Shown here: piece after piece, positions 37,301-48,624 of the stretch
Layout: every line of letters begins with the position of its first letter
Position numbering within the stretch: position 1 is the first letter of the stretch
Source of the DNA: Asterias amurensis
Taxonomy: Eukaryota > Echinodermata > Asteroidea > Forcipulatida > Asteriidae
Direction of reading: 5' to 3'
Assembly: GCF_032118995.1 (NCBI RefSeq)
Contig: NC_092648.1
Location: 18,008,450-18,072,449 of the forward strand
Length of the DNA stretch: 64,000 nt
Notes under the pieces: generated by a model
The model's input: the letters and a program-made list of their open reading frames with translations, nothing else
What the model was told of the DNA's origin: nothing
Databases searched by the model: none
Made by a program: the position numbers and the translations under genes

Positions 37301-40300
37301 CCCGATTCTGGCACAGTGGGGCCTTTGAAGTGACGAAGACGACCGATATTGACGTTGATTCTATCGACAAGAGTCTTTCAACTCCGCTCAGAGTAACCAT
37401 CCCATCGGATATTGAGGGAACTAGTTACATACAAGTCATTATAAAAGAAGGTCAGTGAGGTCACCTAGGTCAAAGAGCAGTGGTTTATATTTCCATCCAG
37501 TGGTTGCCAAAAGAATTGTTTATCACTCGAGCGTGTGACTTGTTTTCAGGATTTGCCCGTATTTCAAGATGCTTTCCACATAGTTCTCTTTTCATCTTAA
37601 AGCTTTCTTGAAAGATTTGAACTTACCACCAAGGTATGAAAGACAGCCCCAGCGTATTATAGTCACTGTATTTTCTACAATCTTGTGGATAAAAAATTCA
37701 GCATAGTGCATCTATCATTCATGTTTGAATAGTCAGCCAGTAGCAGGGTGATCTTGTCGGCATAGATAAAAGTCTTACTTTGTTTCTTTTGTTAGGAGAA
37801 GCAGAGATTGCGACATCTTTTCTAAGCCAAGCCAGTAGGAGTAGGGTATCAACAAACGCCCACTGGCAGGAGAGACTTGAAGTGGCTCAGACTGTTCTCT
37901 TCTGCAAGGAAATTTTTGCTCAGGTATTTATTCACTCATTAGAAGACAGTACATTACAATAAACAGAAGACTGAGAAAAAAACAATCTGACCAAGAACTA
38001 CAGAAGAAGAGGGAAATAACAGAAATACAAAAACAAACGAGAGCATAGGGAATAGGCATAGTCAACAAGCCAGAGTGCATGAAAGACAACATCTTGACAA
38101 TCAGAGTTTAGCCTGAGTTGTGTGAGCAGGAATATTTTTACATTTCAAGTACATTTTTTCTTCTTCAGATATTAAAATAAAAAATCATGCCTTGGGCTAA
38201 ATTGCATTTCTTAAATCAATCAGTGATAACAGGTATGTGCCAATTTTACATACAAATCTTCTAAGCTGCAATAAATTGAATCAGTTTTGATGACATTGTT
38301 TTGGACCCAAAAATGAGACTTTGACTGATTCTTCATGTCTTGCAGATTGCCAGAGAAGCTGTACAGTTGAAATCACCGGTACCCCATATCGTAGTTGGTA
38401 ATCAGATCTTCTGTAATCTGTTCCCTGGTGTTCAGCTCTGCCTTGCACTGTGCCACAACACAAGCATAGATTACCAGGTAATACAAACAACACTTCACAA
38501 CAAGAAAAACAAACTAATAAATAGAATAGTCAATAATGCCATATTTTAGTTGGTCTATAATTTAAACATTGGGCCAGTGTAACGGACACAGACAACGACT
38601 GTGATCAGTATTCTTAATGTATCATAACACATAAAATTTATGAAGCGCTATTCCATCAAGATCACAGTGCACATAAAGGCAATTAAACTTGTAAAAAGAT
38701 GAGTCTTTAGAACTTTACAAAATGAAGATAGAAAAACAGATTCCCTAATGGCAGTAGTAAGATTGTTCCAAATCATTGGCCCAGCTACACTGAAAGCTTT
38801 TTGACATAGAACTTTGTTTGCACAGGAACATTCAAGCGAGTGAAGTGGGGACCGAAGAAATCGTGGTGGAGTGTAATGAGACAGTAAATTGAAAATAAAA
38901 CAAGGAGTATTTTTTTGGAAGCATTTAAAAGCATGAAGAGCAATCTTAATATTGATTCATTATCTAATCGGTAGCCAAAGTGATTGGGTAACATGAACAT
39001 TCTTGTGGGTTTATTGAATGAGTCATTCTTCTGGTGTTTTTCTCCCATTCAAAAGAAGGCTTAGTATGGGCTGTAATAATTATTTTGAGTTCTTTCTGAG
39101 TAGTATACAAGACTCAGAAAACACTGAGTATACGGTGCTTATTATACATTTGTGTAATGGTAAAAACTCCAAATAATAAACTTGTCATTACAAGTGTGAG
39201 TGAGTGGTATCATAAATGGGGAGAACCAACTTTTCAATTTGGTAAACATCTTGTCTTATTTTATTCCAGTCTGCAAGCAATATTGAGTATCGCCCAGTGG
39301 TGAGTGGTGATATTTAATCAACTCGATCACACATTCTCAACTTTTTTTTCATGATCAGCTTTGTGAAACCAAAATTTAATCAATATTCCTCTTCATTCTG
39401 AGAGAATTTGTTATAATATGAGAAATTATACAGACCAAACTGTTTGTTGATTTTTATTCGTGTCTTTTCTTCTTTTCTATTAGAGATGAAATCTTAATAA
39501 CTTTTTATTAAGTATCAAATAATAAACCACAAGGAAAAGAATCCGGAGGCCGCTGGTTCAAATCCCGCTCTAGTCAAAAAAATTTCTTCAACCCCCCAAA
39601 TCAAAATTTTATAAGAATAGAAGTGCAAAGTCAGCGTAGCCACTACAAGGCATCAGAGTGCTAACAAACACTTTTTCCAACCAACTACATGTACATCCAA
39701 GCGGATTTCAGACACAAAATAATCCTAGGTGGTGGAGGGTAGCAATGTACATGACTGCTGATTGTAATTCTTCATTAATCATTGACATAGTTGGCTAGCA
39801 ACCAGAACAATCACAACCTAAGTTGTAGTCTTTGGTCACCAGCGTCAAGACTGATCCAGAGTTGGGGGTTTTTCACGGGGAGGAGTGACACTGCATAAAA
39901 TAATAATAATAAAAAGGTATTTATATAGCGCCTTATGCTAAGCTTCAAGCCGCTTATAACAAAAAAGAATATACTAGGTAAAAAGCAACACCTAATACAG
40001 TGAATACAATTATAAATGACTTAGAAAGAAAAATTACTTATTACAACAAAAACTTGCCATCTTGATGAAACTTGGTAATTTTTTATGTCTTTTAAAACTT
40101 GTTGTGAATTTTATATTACAGTCGTTACACAGTATTAATTACCTGCCTTTGGTGAGTTTGCACTCCCATCTTAACACTATCAACTCAAAACAAGCACGTT
40201 CATTTCACCTTTGACCCATGACCTCTGCAAGACATGATTTGCTGTGTAACACATAAAACCTTCACACATCTTTGATAAGATAGAATAAATAGTGCTACAT

Positions 40301-43300
40301 TCATAACAAGATTTTGCTTTAATACCATCATTTAAAATGGGGGGGGTGGTTCTTGAGTTTGACTCTGTTTTAAGGTCACTTGTTTTGATGCAGGTGATGG
40401 GATTCATGTGTTTAATAACTGCTAAAAGTAACCTAAAAATTTTAACTGTTTTTTGGTTGGTTATTTTGGACTGAGAGTGTGGAAAACCCGTTGTAATTCC
40501 AACTGTGGACTGTTTGTGGAAATACAAGTTCTAATATTGGGTAGTAAAAAAGCCCAGCCGTCGATTTCACAAAACTCTTCCTAACTTAGGATTAATCTTA
40601 TGACTTAGGACAAGTCCCAACCCTGCACTATGGCATGCAGACCTTACTCGAGATAAGACAAGTCCTAACTCTTTGTGAAATCGACGGCAGGGCCCAATTT
40701 CATAGAGAAAAGGAGCTAAGCACAGCAAAATTATGCTTATCAGAATTATAGGTTACCATTTATTACCAGCCAATATACTATTCAACATTTACCATATCTT
40801 GCTCATTTTTGCTAAGCAGGAAAGTGTTTTGCAACATTTTCTGCTGAAAAGCAGATCTATGAATGATCTAGGTTATGGGCCTGTTTCATTAGTTCATACA
40901 GATGGCAATGAGTCCCTAGCTAGGCAGAGTAAACAACAACAATGCTGTAATGATATATATATTTGGTTTGCGGTTACTCCATGTGTGTATCTACTTGCCA
41001 GGTAGAGTTTGTTCTTAGAGAACTGTCTTTCTTTATTCTACTACCGCAGAGTAGATTGTTTGGGGGTTCGGGAGACTTCTCAGTTCTAAAAAGAAATGTG
41101 GTCATGCCTTTGCAGGATGCATACTACCAGCATGATGTCATCGAATGTTCCATCTAAAACAATAAATTACTCATCCATTCTGAGCCGCCAGCTTGTTCAT
41201 GCTTCATGCAAAGACAAAGCCGATTGTTTGGTCACTTTGAAGTTCACTTGACTCATACAGTTCAAAAACAGTTGCACGAATGTTCTTTTTGAAGTCAGGA
41301 TTAAATTCATAATCTGTGAAGCACAGGCCTGTATGCTTCAGTTTTGAAAGATCAAGAGAACCAAGGCATTTTTCTCTTTGGTAAAGGGCACCCTATGAGG
41401 AAATTGTAAATTTGTCGAAGCATTTCAAGGGCACCAAGGCAATGACCAGGGTGATCGCCTTTGTTGCTTCCGTGAGGTATCAGGCCTGGAAGTATGTCAC
41501 AACCTCAATTATAACAGAGAAATGCGAATTCCTATACTACCCCTTGTAAAAGTGTCATTTCTCATAGTGTCAAATGGTGGCAAGCAATGGTGGCCAGCTC
41601 CTTGTTCTCCGTTTTAATTCTAGGAAAACAAACCTGCAGTGGCTGCTTATGATCATTTACAACTCAATCTTCATTTTGAGAAAATAAATAAAGTCATCGA
41701 CGTCTTCATGCATTTCACTTTAAATTGTTTGGGGTTATGTTGGTGAGGGAGAGCTATGCTGGTGGAGTGACGATTAAACCCTTGCATCAAGTTCACATGC
41801 AACTAGTGTCTGCCATGCACGCCATTTTGTGAGTCAAATGACACATGTTACGGTTGCCCTTTAAACCCTGCAAAGTGCACTCTGAACTGTATTGAATCCT
41901 CCATGGAAGGAACACAAAGGGAAATTGATTCCCAAAACGGCACAACAGCAGGCCTGGAATTTCATCTTGCAGAGGGCAATGCCATTTTCATTTTGTAAAG
42001 GGCACTTCCATTGTAAAATATTGTCTATGGTAAAGTTTTGTAGGGAAGCCAAGGCCAAGACCAGGGCTCAATTTCATAGCGCTGCTGTGCGTCCGATTTT
42101 GTGCTTACTGTGCAATTTCTATTTCATAGTGCTGCTAACCGTAAGCAGACAAAAAGGCATGCTTACCTTCCGGTGCTTACCGCAGGAAAATAAATGACGT
42201 CACAATGCAAATCCACGGTAAACACACAATATGGCCACCCAATTTTTCTGCTTACCTGTGACATAGCCTAAGGCTTAAGCAAATTTTTCTGCTACAGTAA
42301 GCACGCAAAATTGCTTACCGTTAAGTGGCACTATGCAATTGGGCCCAGGGCGGCAACAGAGACCATGGCCTCTGTGTAATTGCAGGTTTCCAACCAAGAC
42401 TAGTCTATTGTGATATTAGGGAGTTGTACATCTACAGAGAAATGTACAATGTATTTGCATTCTGGTGAAGGAATAAGCAGCCAAGGCAAAACTCAATCTT
42501 TGCGCTAATCCAAGGTCTGAGAATAAATAAAAAGTCCCCACACGAAAATGTACAGATGTTGATAATTAACTGTCATTATTATTTGCATCCAGCAGATTGA
42601 ACCAGTGAAGAAATCCAACCATGCCCTTGAGCACTCTCTTCATCAACTTCTGAGAGAATTGCACAGAAGCAACATGAATGGGTCCACACCTCGGCCAATT
42701 ACCGCCTCCCATACTATGAGCAAGAAGCGAAGACTCGCAGGACCACACGCTCTTAGCAGGAAAGAACTGACTGACATGCAGCAAGGGTAAATAATCCCCT
42801 TTTCACACTACTCTATTCTCGGAGGGAACCCCAGGGAAGACCCCTGTTCTACCCCAGAAAATGGGCATACCCAGGGGGGGATATCAATCTTTACAAGGGG
42901 GTAAAACACAGAGGTATTCTTGAAATATACAGCTGGAACCTTGATAGTATAAACTATTTTGAGAAAGGATTCTCTTCGAAGTAATATGGTTTGGTTAATT
43001 TTCCAATACCCCTGCGCAAGGAAAACACCATCAGGGCTCACACAAATTTCCGCAATCATGTTTGTGGGTAATGTTACTCATCAAAAATAAAATGTAAAAT
43101 TTAATTTTTCTTGCCTTTGTCATCAGGGAGTGTCTACTTGAGAAAATCATGAAGCAAGCCAAGCATATTGTACTGAGGAAGATGTGAGTAATAAATGGTT
43201 TCAATGTCTTCTTCTTGTTTGAGCAAAACATAAATGGGTACCTACTACCTATGTCTGTCTGTCTGTCTGTCTGTCTGGCTGTCTGTCTGTCTGGCTGTCT

Positions 43301-46252
43301 TAATGATCTTCCCATCAAGGGAACTCGGCAAACTCCCACAAGGGGATATAATCACTAAACTGACAACAGCCAAACTGTCTCAAACAAACATTGGTTTGTG
43401 AATTGCACATATCAAAGAAATTGTGATACAGCAACTAGACAACAATACTTATTCTAGTCATTGTGAAATCGGCGATTAGATTGGTAGGATTCGAACCCAC
43501 AACCCTGTGATTGCAAGTCCTGTAGTCTATCTAACCACTGGCTACAAAATAGAGTGACCCTTATTGGATTGTGGAGTATGCAGCTACCACAGAGTCGAGC
43601 CGCAGGCATGTAAAGGTGCCTTTTGGCAGCGTACTTCATCCACCCATATGTGACCAGCACGAACAAAGAAAGTTATAGAGATCGTATATAAAAGATAAGT
43701 TATTTTTCCAAAGGGAGGGAAATTGGGGGGGGGGGGGGCCTTGAGAGAAAACGCTTGGGACATAGGAAAGAAAGATTCATAGCACAACTCTACTCACACA
43801 TGGCCCTAGCTGGGAGTCGAACCAGGGCCACAGTGGTAAGAGGTAAGCAGTTTACGCACCAGCAACCCAAATGATGGGCCCCTGTGAAGTTCTAATCTAA
43901 AAAAAAATCCTTTTTTATTTTTTTGGTTGACGATTCAGGGTGGCAGATGTGATCGACCAGATGTCACGTGAATTACAGGATCCAGTTATTCTGGTCCACT
44001 GGAGTGCTCACACTCAACCGCTCCTATCCACAGCTAAAGTTCACATCTCTACAAGTGGCTATGAACAAATGTCAGTGTGAGTATTCAAGTCAGAAATGTT
44101 GCACTCATGAACTTCAATTTTATACAATAGACAAGGAATTTTGTTTGCACTCCTCAAAGAAAAGGTTAAGGCGTGCGGGGGGCCAGCGATTGCACTCGCT
44201 CTCCTTAAGATCAGGACAAAAAGAGTTGGGAATCTTGCAGTTTCTTTATCCTAATTTGAATTGCAACTTTACTAAATATCTGTTCTTGATCTTCACCCAG
44301 GGGTATAAATGGGTACCTGCGAGGGTAGAGGTTGATAATGTGTATAACAAAGCCGCTAGCGCCATTCAGCAGCTCTGGCTGTATACTCCCCAGGGAGCTG
44401 TGCAAGATTAATTGGCCGAATACCATTGAGGCGTTATTGTGAAATGCTCTATATAAGAACTAGTTATTTTTATTATTACATCATCTGGTATTTAAAACTT
44501 CATGTCAATACATGTATTCAACACACAACAAGATTGTAGCCTTGGACTTAATCCAAAACTGAATCCTCATCCTCTACAGGAGTTTACTCCAACTAACTGT
44601 GGAAGTTGCCACTGTGCGTGTGGTTTGCAAAGATGGTCGAGTGGTTCAAATCGACCATGAAGAGCAGGAACTAAAAGATCTACTTCGTTGTCAGGTAACT
44701 TTTATTGTCGGTTATGTAAGACTACTCCATTGATCGTGTGCCCTTACCCTATTGTACACTAGGTATGAAATTTTGTAGTCAGTTGACTTTTAGATTGACA
44801 CTGGTCAATTGTGTCCCAGTGATTACCAAATCCAGGCCTGATACTTTACGAAAGACAACGAAGGCGATTGCCTCCATGCCCCTGGTCAGTACCTTGGTGC
44901 CCTTGAAATGCCCAAGTAGAAGTTTATAATTTCCTCATAGGGTGCCCTTTACCAAGGAGAAAACACCTTGGTGTCCTTGCCCGTTCAAAAACGAAGCATG
45001 CAGGCCTGCAAAATCTGTACTTTGTCCTTGACAAACATTCAATCAGTCAATCCAGTGTTGTAGTCGAGACCACCAAGACTGAGAACGGGGACCTAAATGT
45101 TCGAGACTGAGACTAGTTGGGAGGATGGAGGGTTTAGTTGCTGCTGTGTGTCTATTTAGTTACGCTTGTTATTTGTATTGTTGTCTTTGTACAACCTGCA
45201 TCATGGGAACCATAGCAGACCAGTGGTCACCACTGAATGGGAAAGTTAAATATAAAAATAAGTATACATGTATGGACAAATTACAGAGATCGTGTGACAA
45301 GTATTCTTGAGACTGAGAAATGTACTGTTGGTTTTCACATTGGTTGTTGTATGCAAATTCATTTGCTGAAATGATGCCGCTATTTTTGCACAGATATCCC
45401 AACACCAGACGAGTTGTGTAGTGTCTCTCTCCAAAGCCATGAATATGCAAATCCTTCATTATAACCACCATGTTGGTGTTGGGCCAGCCTCCAAGGTTGG
45501 CAATGCATCATCCGTACTGGTTTCAACACATCACGGAAAGAGGTTAGTAATGCAAGTTATAGTTGGCTTAAGTTAAAGGCTGTTGGAGGGAAATTGTGAG
45601 TGTCAGTGGTCTACATTTCTTGTAGATCTACACTTCTTGTAGACCTGGAATACATGGGGATTAGATCAAGGATAGAAAGCTTTATCTGCTTAAGTGACTG
45701 AACCTGTCCATTTGTGGCAATGTAGATCAGCACTGTCTACTCACTGCACTCCCGAGGAAAAAAACCCACATGCATACTTACTACTAGGGTGTGATTCGAA
45801 CCCACACCCCCTGCATTTGAGACCAGATATCTGAACCACTAGACCACTAAGGGTGCACAGTGACTTGGGTTTGAATCCCACCCGAGTATTAAGCCTGAGA
45901 ACTTTCTCACAGAACTCAGCAACAGTGCTGGGGAGTGCTTTTGAAACATCAGTAAAACCAAATTACCTGTCTTTATCCCCGATGCAAATTCTTACATCTA
46001 TTGAATTCTAAAATTGTTGATATTTGTTTAATCTTTAGGACACTAGCTATCAGAAGTGACCCATTGGATGGAATAAAGGTCCTCGTCAAGGGATGCAAGA
46101 ACCCACACTCTGCAGAGCAGAAGAGCAATGTAGTAACGGATCCCAAATGGGACAGTATTATGACAGACTTCAGGGAAGTGGACCTCGCTAGAATACCGGG
46201 CAAAAACTTTGTCAACAAGATGGAAATGCTGATGGCAGTCCTAGCATCATAG
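34389..46252 (+). CDS. MED17: Mediator of RNA polymerase II transcription subunit 17
   Basis: Fifteen coding exons join in frame with GT-AG introns: 34389-34474, 35336-35533, 36210-36354, 36684-36876, 37295-37450, 37796-37923, 38346-38477, 39270-39299, 40122-40151, 42596-42786, 43127-43183, 43939-44076, 44580-44694, 45394-45542, 46039-46252. With both 30-nt exons the product is 653 residues (human 651). Diagnostic stretches match the family: SIESLQEFQVQEVSLDG, PLSMSESLAKLAHRIDF, QWPWESVHSKL, LLRLRQHWRLKKVGKNILGD, ECLLEKIMKQAKHIVLRK, HVGVGPASKVGNAS and the C-terminal KNFVNKMEMLMAVLAS. MED17 is the central scaffold of the Mediator head module, contacting other head subunits and polymerase II. 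Residues 50-90 or so are an acidic/alanine-rich linker, as in vertebrates. Polyadenylation signals AATAAA stand at 46986-46991 and 47017-47022. The introns host SINE pieces and families G, H and I. Confidence 0.96.
35998..36112 (-). repeat. tRNA-like SINE fragment
   Basis: On the minus strand: 'gcttggtggtctaaaggtta' then 'ggttgtgggtacaaatccc' (A- and B-box-like). It lies in MED17 intron 2. The boxes are imperfect and there is no clean cloverleaf, so it is not a tRNA gene. Confidence 0.5.
36503..36566 (-). repeat. tRNA-like fragment
   Basis: Minus strand 'gctagatagctcagttggaa' and 'gcaggtttaaatctca' resemble A and B boxes. It lies in MED17 intron 3 and is probably a SINE head relic. Confidence 0.45.
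36877..37103 (+). repeat. 118-bp tandem duplication that copies a splice donor
   Basis: The unit starting at the MED17 exon 4 donor (gtaagacagtaggagg, 36877) is repeated from 36995, about 93% identical over 109 bp. The second copy brings its own 'acag/gtaaga' donor. Confidence 0.9.
38630..38830. repeat. possible SINE/LINE-tail remnant
   Basis: 'tgaagcgctattccatcaag' and 'attggcccagctacactgaaagc' have the look of non-LTR element 3' regions of marine invertebrates. No second copy is in the window, so the assignment is weak. Confidence 0.25.
39270..39299 (+). CDS. MED17: MED17 microexon 8 (30 nt)
   Basis: The acceptor 'ttattttattccag' precedes TCT GCA AGC AAT ATT GAG TAT..., encoding SASNIEYRPV, followed by the donor gtgagt. 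It is phase 0 at both ends and so can be skipped without shifting the frame. It sits at the variable linker between the vertebrate-conserved LCH and LEHNLHLL regions. Reality rests on two strong splice sites and an open frame. Confidence 0.7.
39538..39590 (+). repeat. B-box-like tRNA relic
   Basis: 'ccggaggccgctggttcaaatcccgctct' carries a tRNA B-box (ggttcaaatcc). It is a SINE-head scrap in a MED17 intron. Confidence 0.35.
39897..39990 (-). repeat. SINE tail-like fragment
   Basis: 'taataataataaaaaggtat' followed by 'ttatatagcgcctta' resembles the tail of the SINE at 5000-5335, read from the tail. The body is not recognisable. Confidence 0.4.
40122..40151 (+). CDS. MED17: MED17 microexon 9 (30 nt), look-alike of exon 8
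   Basis: The acceptor 'tttatattacag' precedes TCG TTA CAC AGT ATT AAT TAC..., encoding SLHSINYLPL, and the donor gtgagt follows. It is phase 0 on both sides. It aligns with exon 8 without gaps (17 of 30 bases; shared S---I-Y-P), suggesting duplication of a microexon. Both may be included, or one used at a time. Confidence 0.7.
40556..40689. mobile_element. short MITE, family G copy 2
   Basis: 'gccgtcgatttcacaaaact' at the left is mirrored by 'tttgtgaaatcgacggc' at the right. A family H copy abuts its right end. Confidence 0.7.
40690..40882. repeat. fold-back repeat, family H copy
   Basis: 'gggcccaatttcatagagaa' opens it; 'ttttgctaagcagg' and 'ttttctgctgaaaagcagat' lie inside; it closes with 'ggttatgggcc'. 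It lies in a MED17 intron. Confidence 0.6.
40960..41160. repeat. interspersed repeat sharing 'ctacttgccaggtagagttt'
   Basis: About 40 nt here match 1355-1400. The class is not determined; no coding. Confidence 0.35.
41324..41488. repeat. family I repeat copy
   Basis: Bounded by 'caggcctg' on both sides. It contains 'gaaattgtaaattt' and 'catttcaagggcaccaaggc', shared with 54039-54227 and, inverted, with 44833-45008. Confidence 0.65.
41949..42385. repeat. family I repeat with a family H fold-back inserted
   Basis: The outer parts ('caggcctggaatttcatctt' to 'gccaaggccaagaccagg', and 'agagaccatggcctctgtgt') match 15741-15895 in inverted order. The middle, about 42062-42349, starts 'ggctcaatttcatagc' and ends 'gcaattgggccc', which is family H. 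The insertion order is therefore I first, H later. Confidence 0.65.
43252..43300. repeat. (TCTG)n microsatellite
   Basis: About twelve tetranucleotide units with two TCTGGCTG interruptions, 69 bp past MED17 exon 11. Confidence 0.95.
43470..43556 (-). repeat. tRNA-like SINE head
   Basis: Minus strand: 'gtagccagtggttagataga' then 'gggttgtgggttcgaatcct'. Good A- and B-boxes, but the acceptor stem does not pair, so a SINE head is more likely than a tRNA gene. Confidence 0.5.
43800..43862 (-). repeat. tRNA-like fragment
   Basis: Minus strand 'gttgctggtgcgtaaactgc' and 'ggccctggttcgactccc' resemble A and B boxes. It lies in a MED17 intron. Confidence 0.4.
44285..44482 (+). repeat. SINE copy, body and tail only
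   Basis: 'cacccaggggtataaatggg', 'ggctgtatactccccaggga' and 'aatgctctatataagaacta' match the SINE at 5000-5335 in opposite orientation. The tRNA head is absent. It lies in MED17 intron 12. Confidence 0.75.
44833..45008. repeat. family I repeat copy (inverted)
   Basis: Bounded by 'caggcctg'. 'gtaccttggtgcccttgaaa' and 'aatttcctcatagggtgccc' are the complement of the 41324 copy. Confidence 0.65.
45780..45862 (-). repeat. tRNA-like SINE head
   Basis: Minus strand 'ttagtggtctagtggttcag' (A-box-like) and 'ggtgtgggttcgaatcacac' (B-box). It lies in the last MED17 intron. Confidence 0.45.
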
Positions 46253-47040
46253 GAAACTGAATACTTAAACATTGTTTTCTTCCAGCGGCATACAGACCAC
46301 CAATAATATTTCACAGTCAGTATTTCGAGACTCAGTTGGCAAATGAAGTATCAACCAAACAAGGCATGGGGCTTTTCAAGACTACATTTTAGTTTTAACT
46401 AAAATGTTTAAAAACACCAACAGCTCTTTGCTTGCTGACTGAAAAGCCATTTCATTTTTTTAGCACTGAAAAATTTGCTAAAATACTGTACATTTGGTTA
46501 TTTTACTATGCTAAGGTATGCTGTAATAGACGCATCAGTAGCCTGCTTTCTTTGTTAATTTTTTTTTTTTAATCTAGAACTAAAAACCACTTATGTCAGT
46601 CAGCAAATTAGCTTCCAAACACCTTGAAAAAAAATGCTACTCCTGTGGCCATTCTGTGATAAACAAGTACTACATTTAAGTAAAACACGCATTCCATGAG
46701 TCCATTTGTGGTTTTTTATATATGATTTGTCGGCAAGACTATAAGGTCATAAGTGGACCTCATTTACATTTGTACATGTATTATAAGTGAAAAAAAGGTA
46801 TGTTTTAAGTTGGACGAAAATTCCCTTTAAAAAATTGGGTCAAAACCTTATTCATGGACCCCCATCAGTGGTTCCTCTGTTTCCCTGGGACATCTGAAAC
46901 AATTTTCAAAAGAATACATGGACCTCAGAATGTAGCCTGCTTTTATATTACTTTCACTTGTATATTTTCTGTAAATAATGTAAAAAATAAATTTACATCA
47001 ATGAATAGAAATGTGAAATAAATTGATTCTGCCTCGTTTT
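46253..47040 (+). other. MED17: MED17 3' untranslated region
   Basis: AT-rich, non-coding, ending shortly after two AATAAA signals (46986-46991 and 47017-47022). The end point is estimated from these signals. Confidence 0.55.
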
Positions 47041-47518
47041 TTTAATGTTTAGTTCACTCAGCGTTTTCCCTGCAACTTTATACACTTTACATGGGAGCTG
47101 TCCATTAACTCTGGACGATTTGTAACATTTGGGGAAATCATAGTGTTTGTTGAAAGAACATTAATTGAGATATGTAAAAGATAATTATTTTACTGCGTTC
47201 TTGTTCATCATTTATTTCGTCAGCAAAGACTTTTTTAAAACATAATCCGTGGGACAAACTCATTGGATTGATGTAGTGGAGCAGTTTCTTTATTAAACAA
47301 AATAACAATATAGTAAGTCATTTACATAGGGCCTTTGCCACAAAATTCACACACAGTGACAGACAATACAGGTGTGATTTGTTTGAGTTATGAGATGCTT
47401 TTCATAGCACTTTTTTGAAAGTAAGGCTCGCAAGGTTCTGTGGTGCAGTGCAATCTGCAATCAATCTGGCAAAGAATACCGAGGCAAACCCCTCGTTTTA
47501 ATGATAATAAGTGCACTG

Positions 47519-47645
47519 GATTCCTTTAAAATGCATCACACAACACACTGGACCAACAACTTTAGATCCCATTTGAAGGACAATCCCTATGGTTAAGCAC
47601 AGTATCTTGCTGTAGGACACAAGTGTGTCAAGACTGAGACCCGAC
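47519..47645. repeat. SINE-body fragment
   Basis: 'catcacacaacacactggac' and 'ggacacaagtgtgtcaagac' match the fragment at 27590-27680. Confidence 0.45.
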
Positions 47646-47938
47646 CAAGACTGCTGATCAGAACTTGCACTAGACAGTTGCGTCATGACACACCAACTAC
47701 AATTCATTCAAAATTTAACTACAAAATGTATAAAAATACAAACCAACTGTTGATACAAAAAAACGTTGGTATGATAAAAGCACAGTCCCAGGCTTCCATA
47801 TCATGATGAATCAAACTGTATGCATAACAATTTACATCAGGTGTTAGACGGCCATTGTTTAAAATGTTTAGTCAATTAGGACTAAGTTTGTTGATTGGTG
47901 AAGCTTATCTGTTCCATGCAAACTTATGAGTCGCCCCG

Positions 47939-48431
47939 CTTATAATTGGGACCAATCCCAACTTGAGTGTTGCAGTTTGGGTGGTCCCACTATAGCTGGG
48001 GCAGTAGGGCGTACCAGCAGAGCCAGGGTCTAGACCATGGGATCTCTGCATACATTCCACAGGTGTTGCTGTTGATGAGGGTGCTTCCTGGTGAGTGCTG
48101 GGATCAGGCTCCAGCATCAATTTTGCAGCAGTATAAATTGTACCCTGTTTTTTTTAATGCAAACATCAAAACAGATAGGAGACTGGAACCAAAGACAAAG
48201 CAGAACCTGATCCAAAGTTTGAAAACTAAGAAAACCTTTCAAGAGACTGCGCAAGTCATCAATAACGCCGACCATGTTGATGTACGCGTAATGTGCATAC
48301 TCAATGTACGCATCCCATCCATATGATAATGGTCGCTATATCACTCAGTCAGTGAAAGATGATCCCAACTATAGTTGGACCTTGGACCGCCCCAACTGTA
48401 AAACTCAATTTTGGACTGGTCCAAACTAATT
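47939..48431. mobile_element. 0.5-kb element with terminal inverted repeats of about 65 nt
   Basis: The left end has 'ttataattgggaccaatccc', 'aacttgagtgttgcagtttg' and 'actatagctgggg'. Their complements, diverged, are at the right: 'ccaactatagttgg', 'aactgtaaaactcaattttg' and 'gactggtccaaactaatt'. No transposase frame. Confidence 0.55.
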
Positions 48432-48624
48432 GTACATGTAGTTGGAGCGATCGTCAAGTTGAGTCAGAACATTTCCGTCCTCATATACAATTCCTGAATA
48501 CAACTTTTAAAATCTTAACCCTCATCAAGTGGCTAGTTATGAGATCCTAAAGTTACATCTGGAAGCTATGTTTTTCACTTGTACACAAATCTCCTGATTG
48601 CATTGGCAGCAGTGTCACTCAGAT

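Larger units (their letters stand above)
47200..48624 (-). other. COA4: probable COA4 3' untranslated region and repeats
   Basis: Minus-strand AATAAA signals occur near 47211-47216 and 47289-47294, so COA4 transcripts may end within about 200 bp of the MED17 3' end. Between them and the stop codon lie a SINE-body fragment (47519-47645) and an inverted-repeat element (47939-48431). A nearer, weaker signal could shorten this UTR. Confidence 0.35.

Noticed and set aside
43252-43300. Regular repeats as a CRISPR-like array
   Set aside because: It is a plain TCTG microsatellite without spacers, in an animal intron.
43968-44411. 147-codon open frame as a separate gene
   Set aside because: It overlaps MED17 exon 12 in another frame and runs into a SINE body.
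43470-45862. Three further tRNA-like boxes (43470, 43800, 45780) as tRNA genes
   Set aside because: A- and B-boxes are present but stems do not pair cleanly, and all lie within introns full of repeats, so they are SINE heads or relics.
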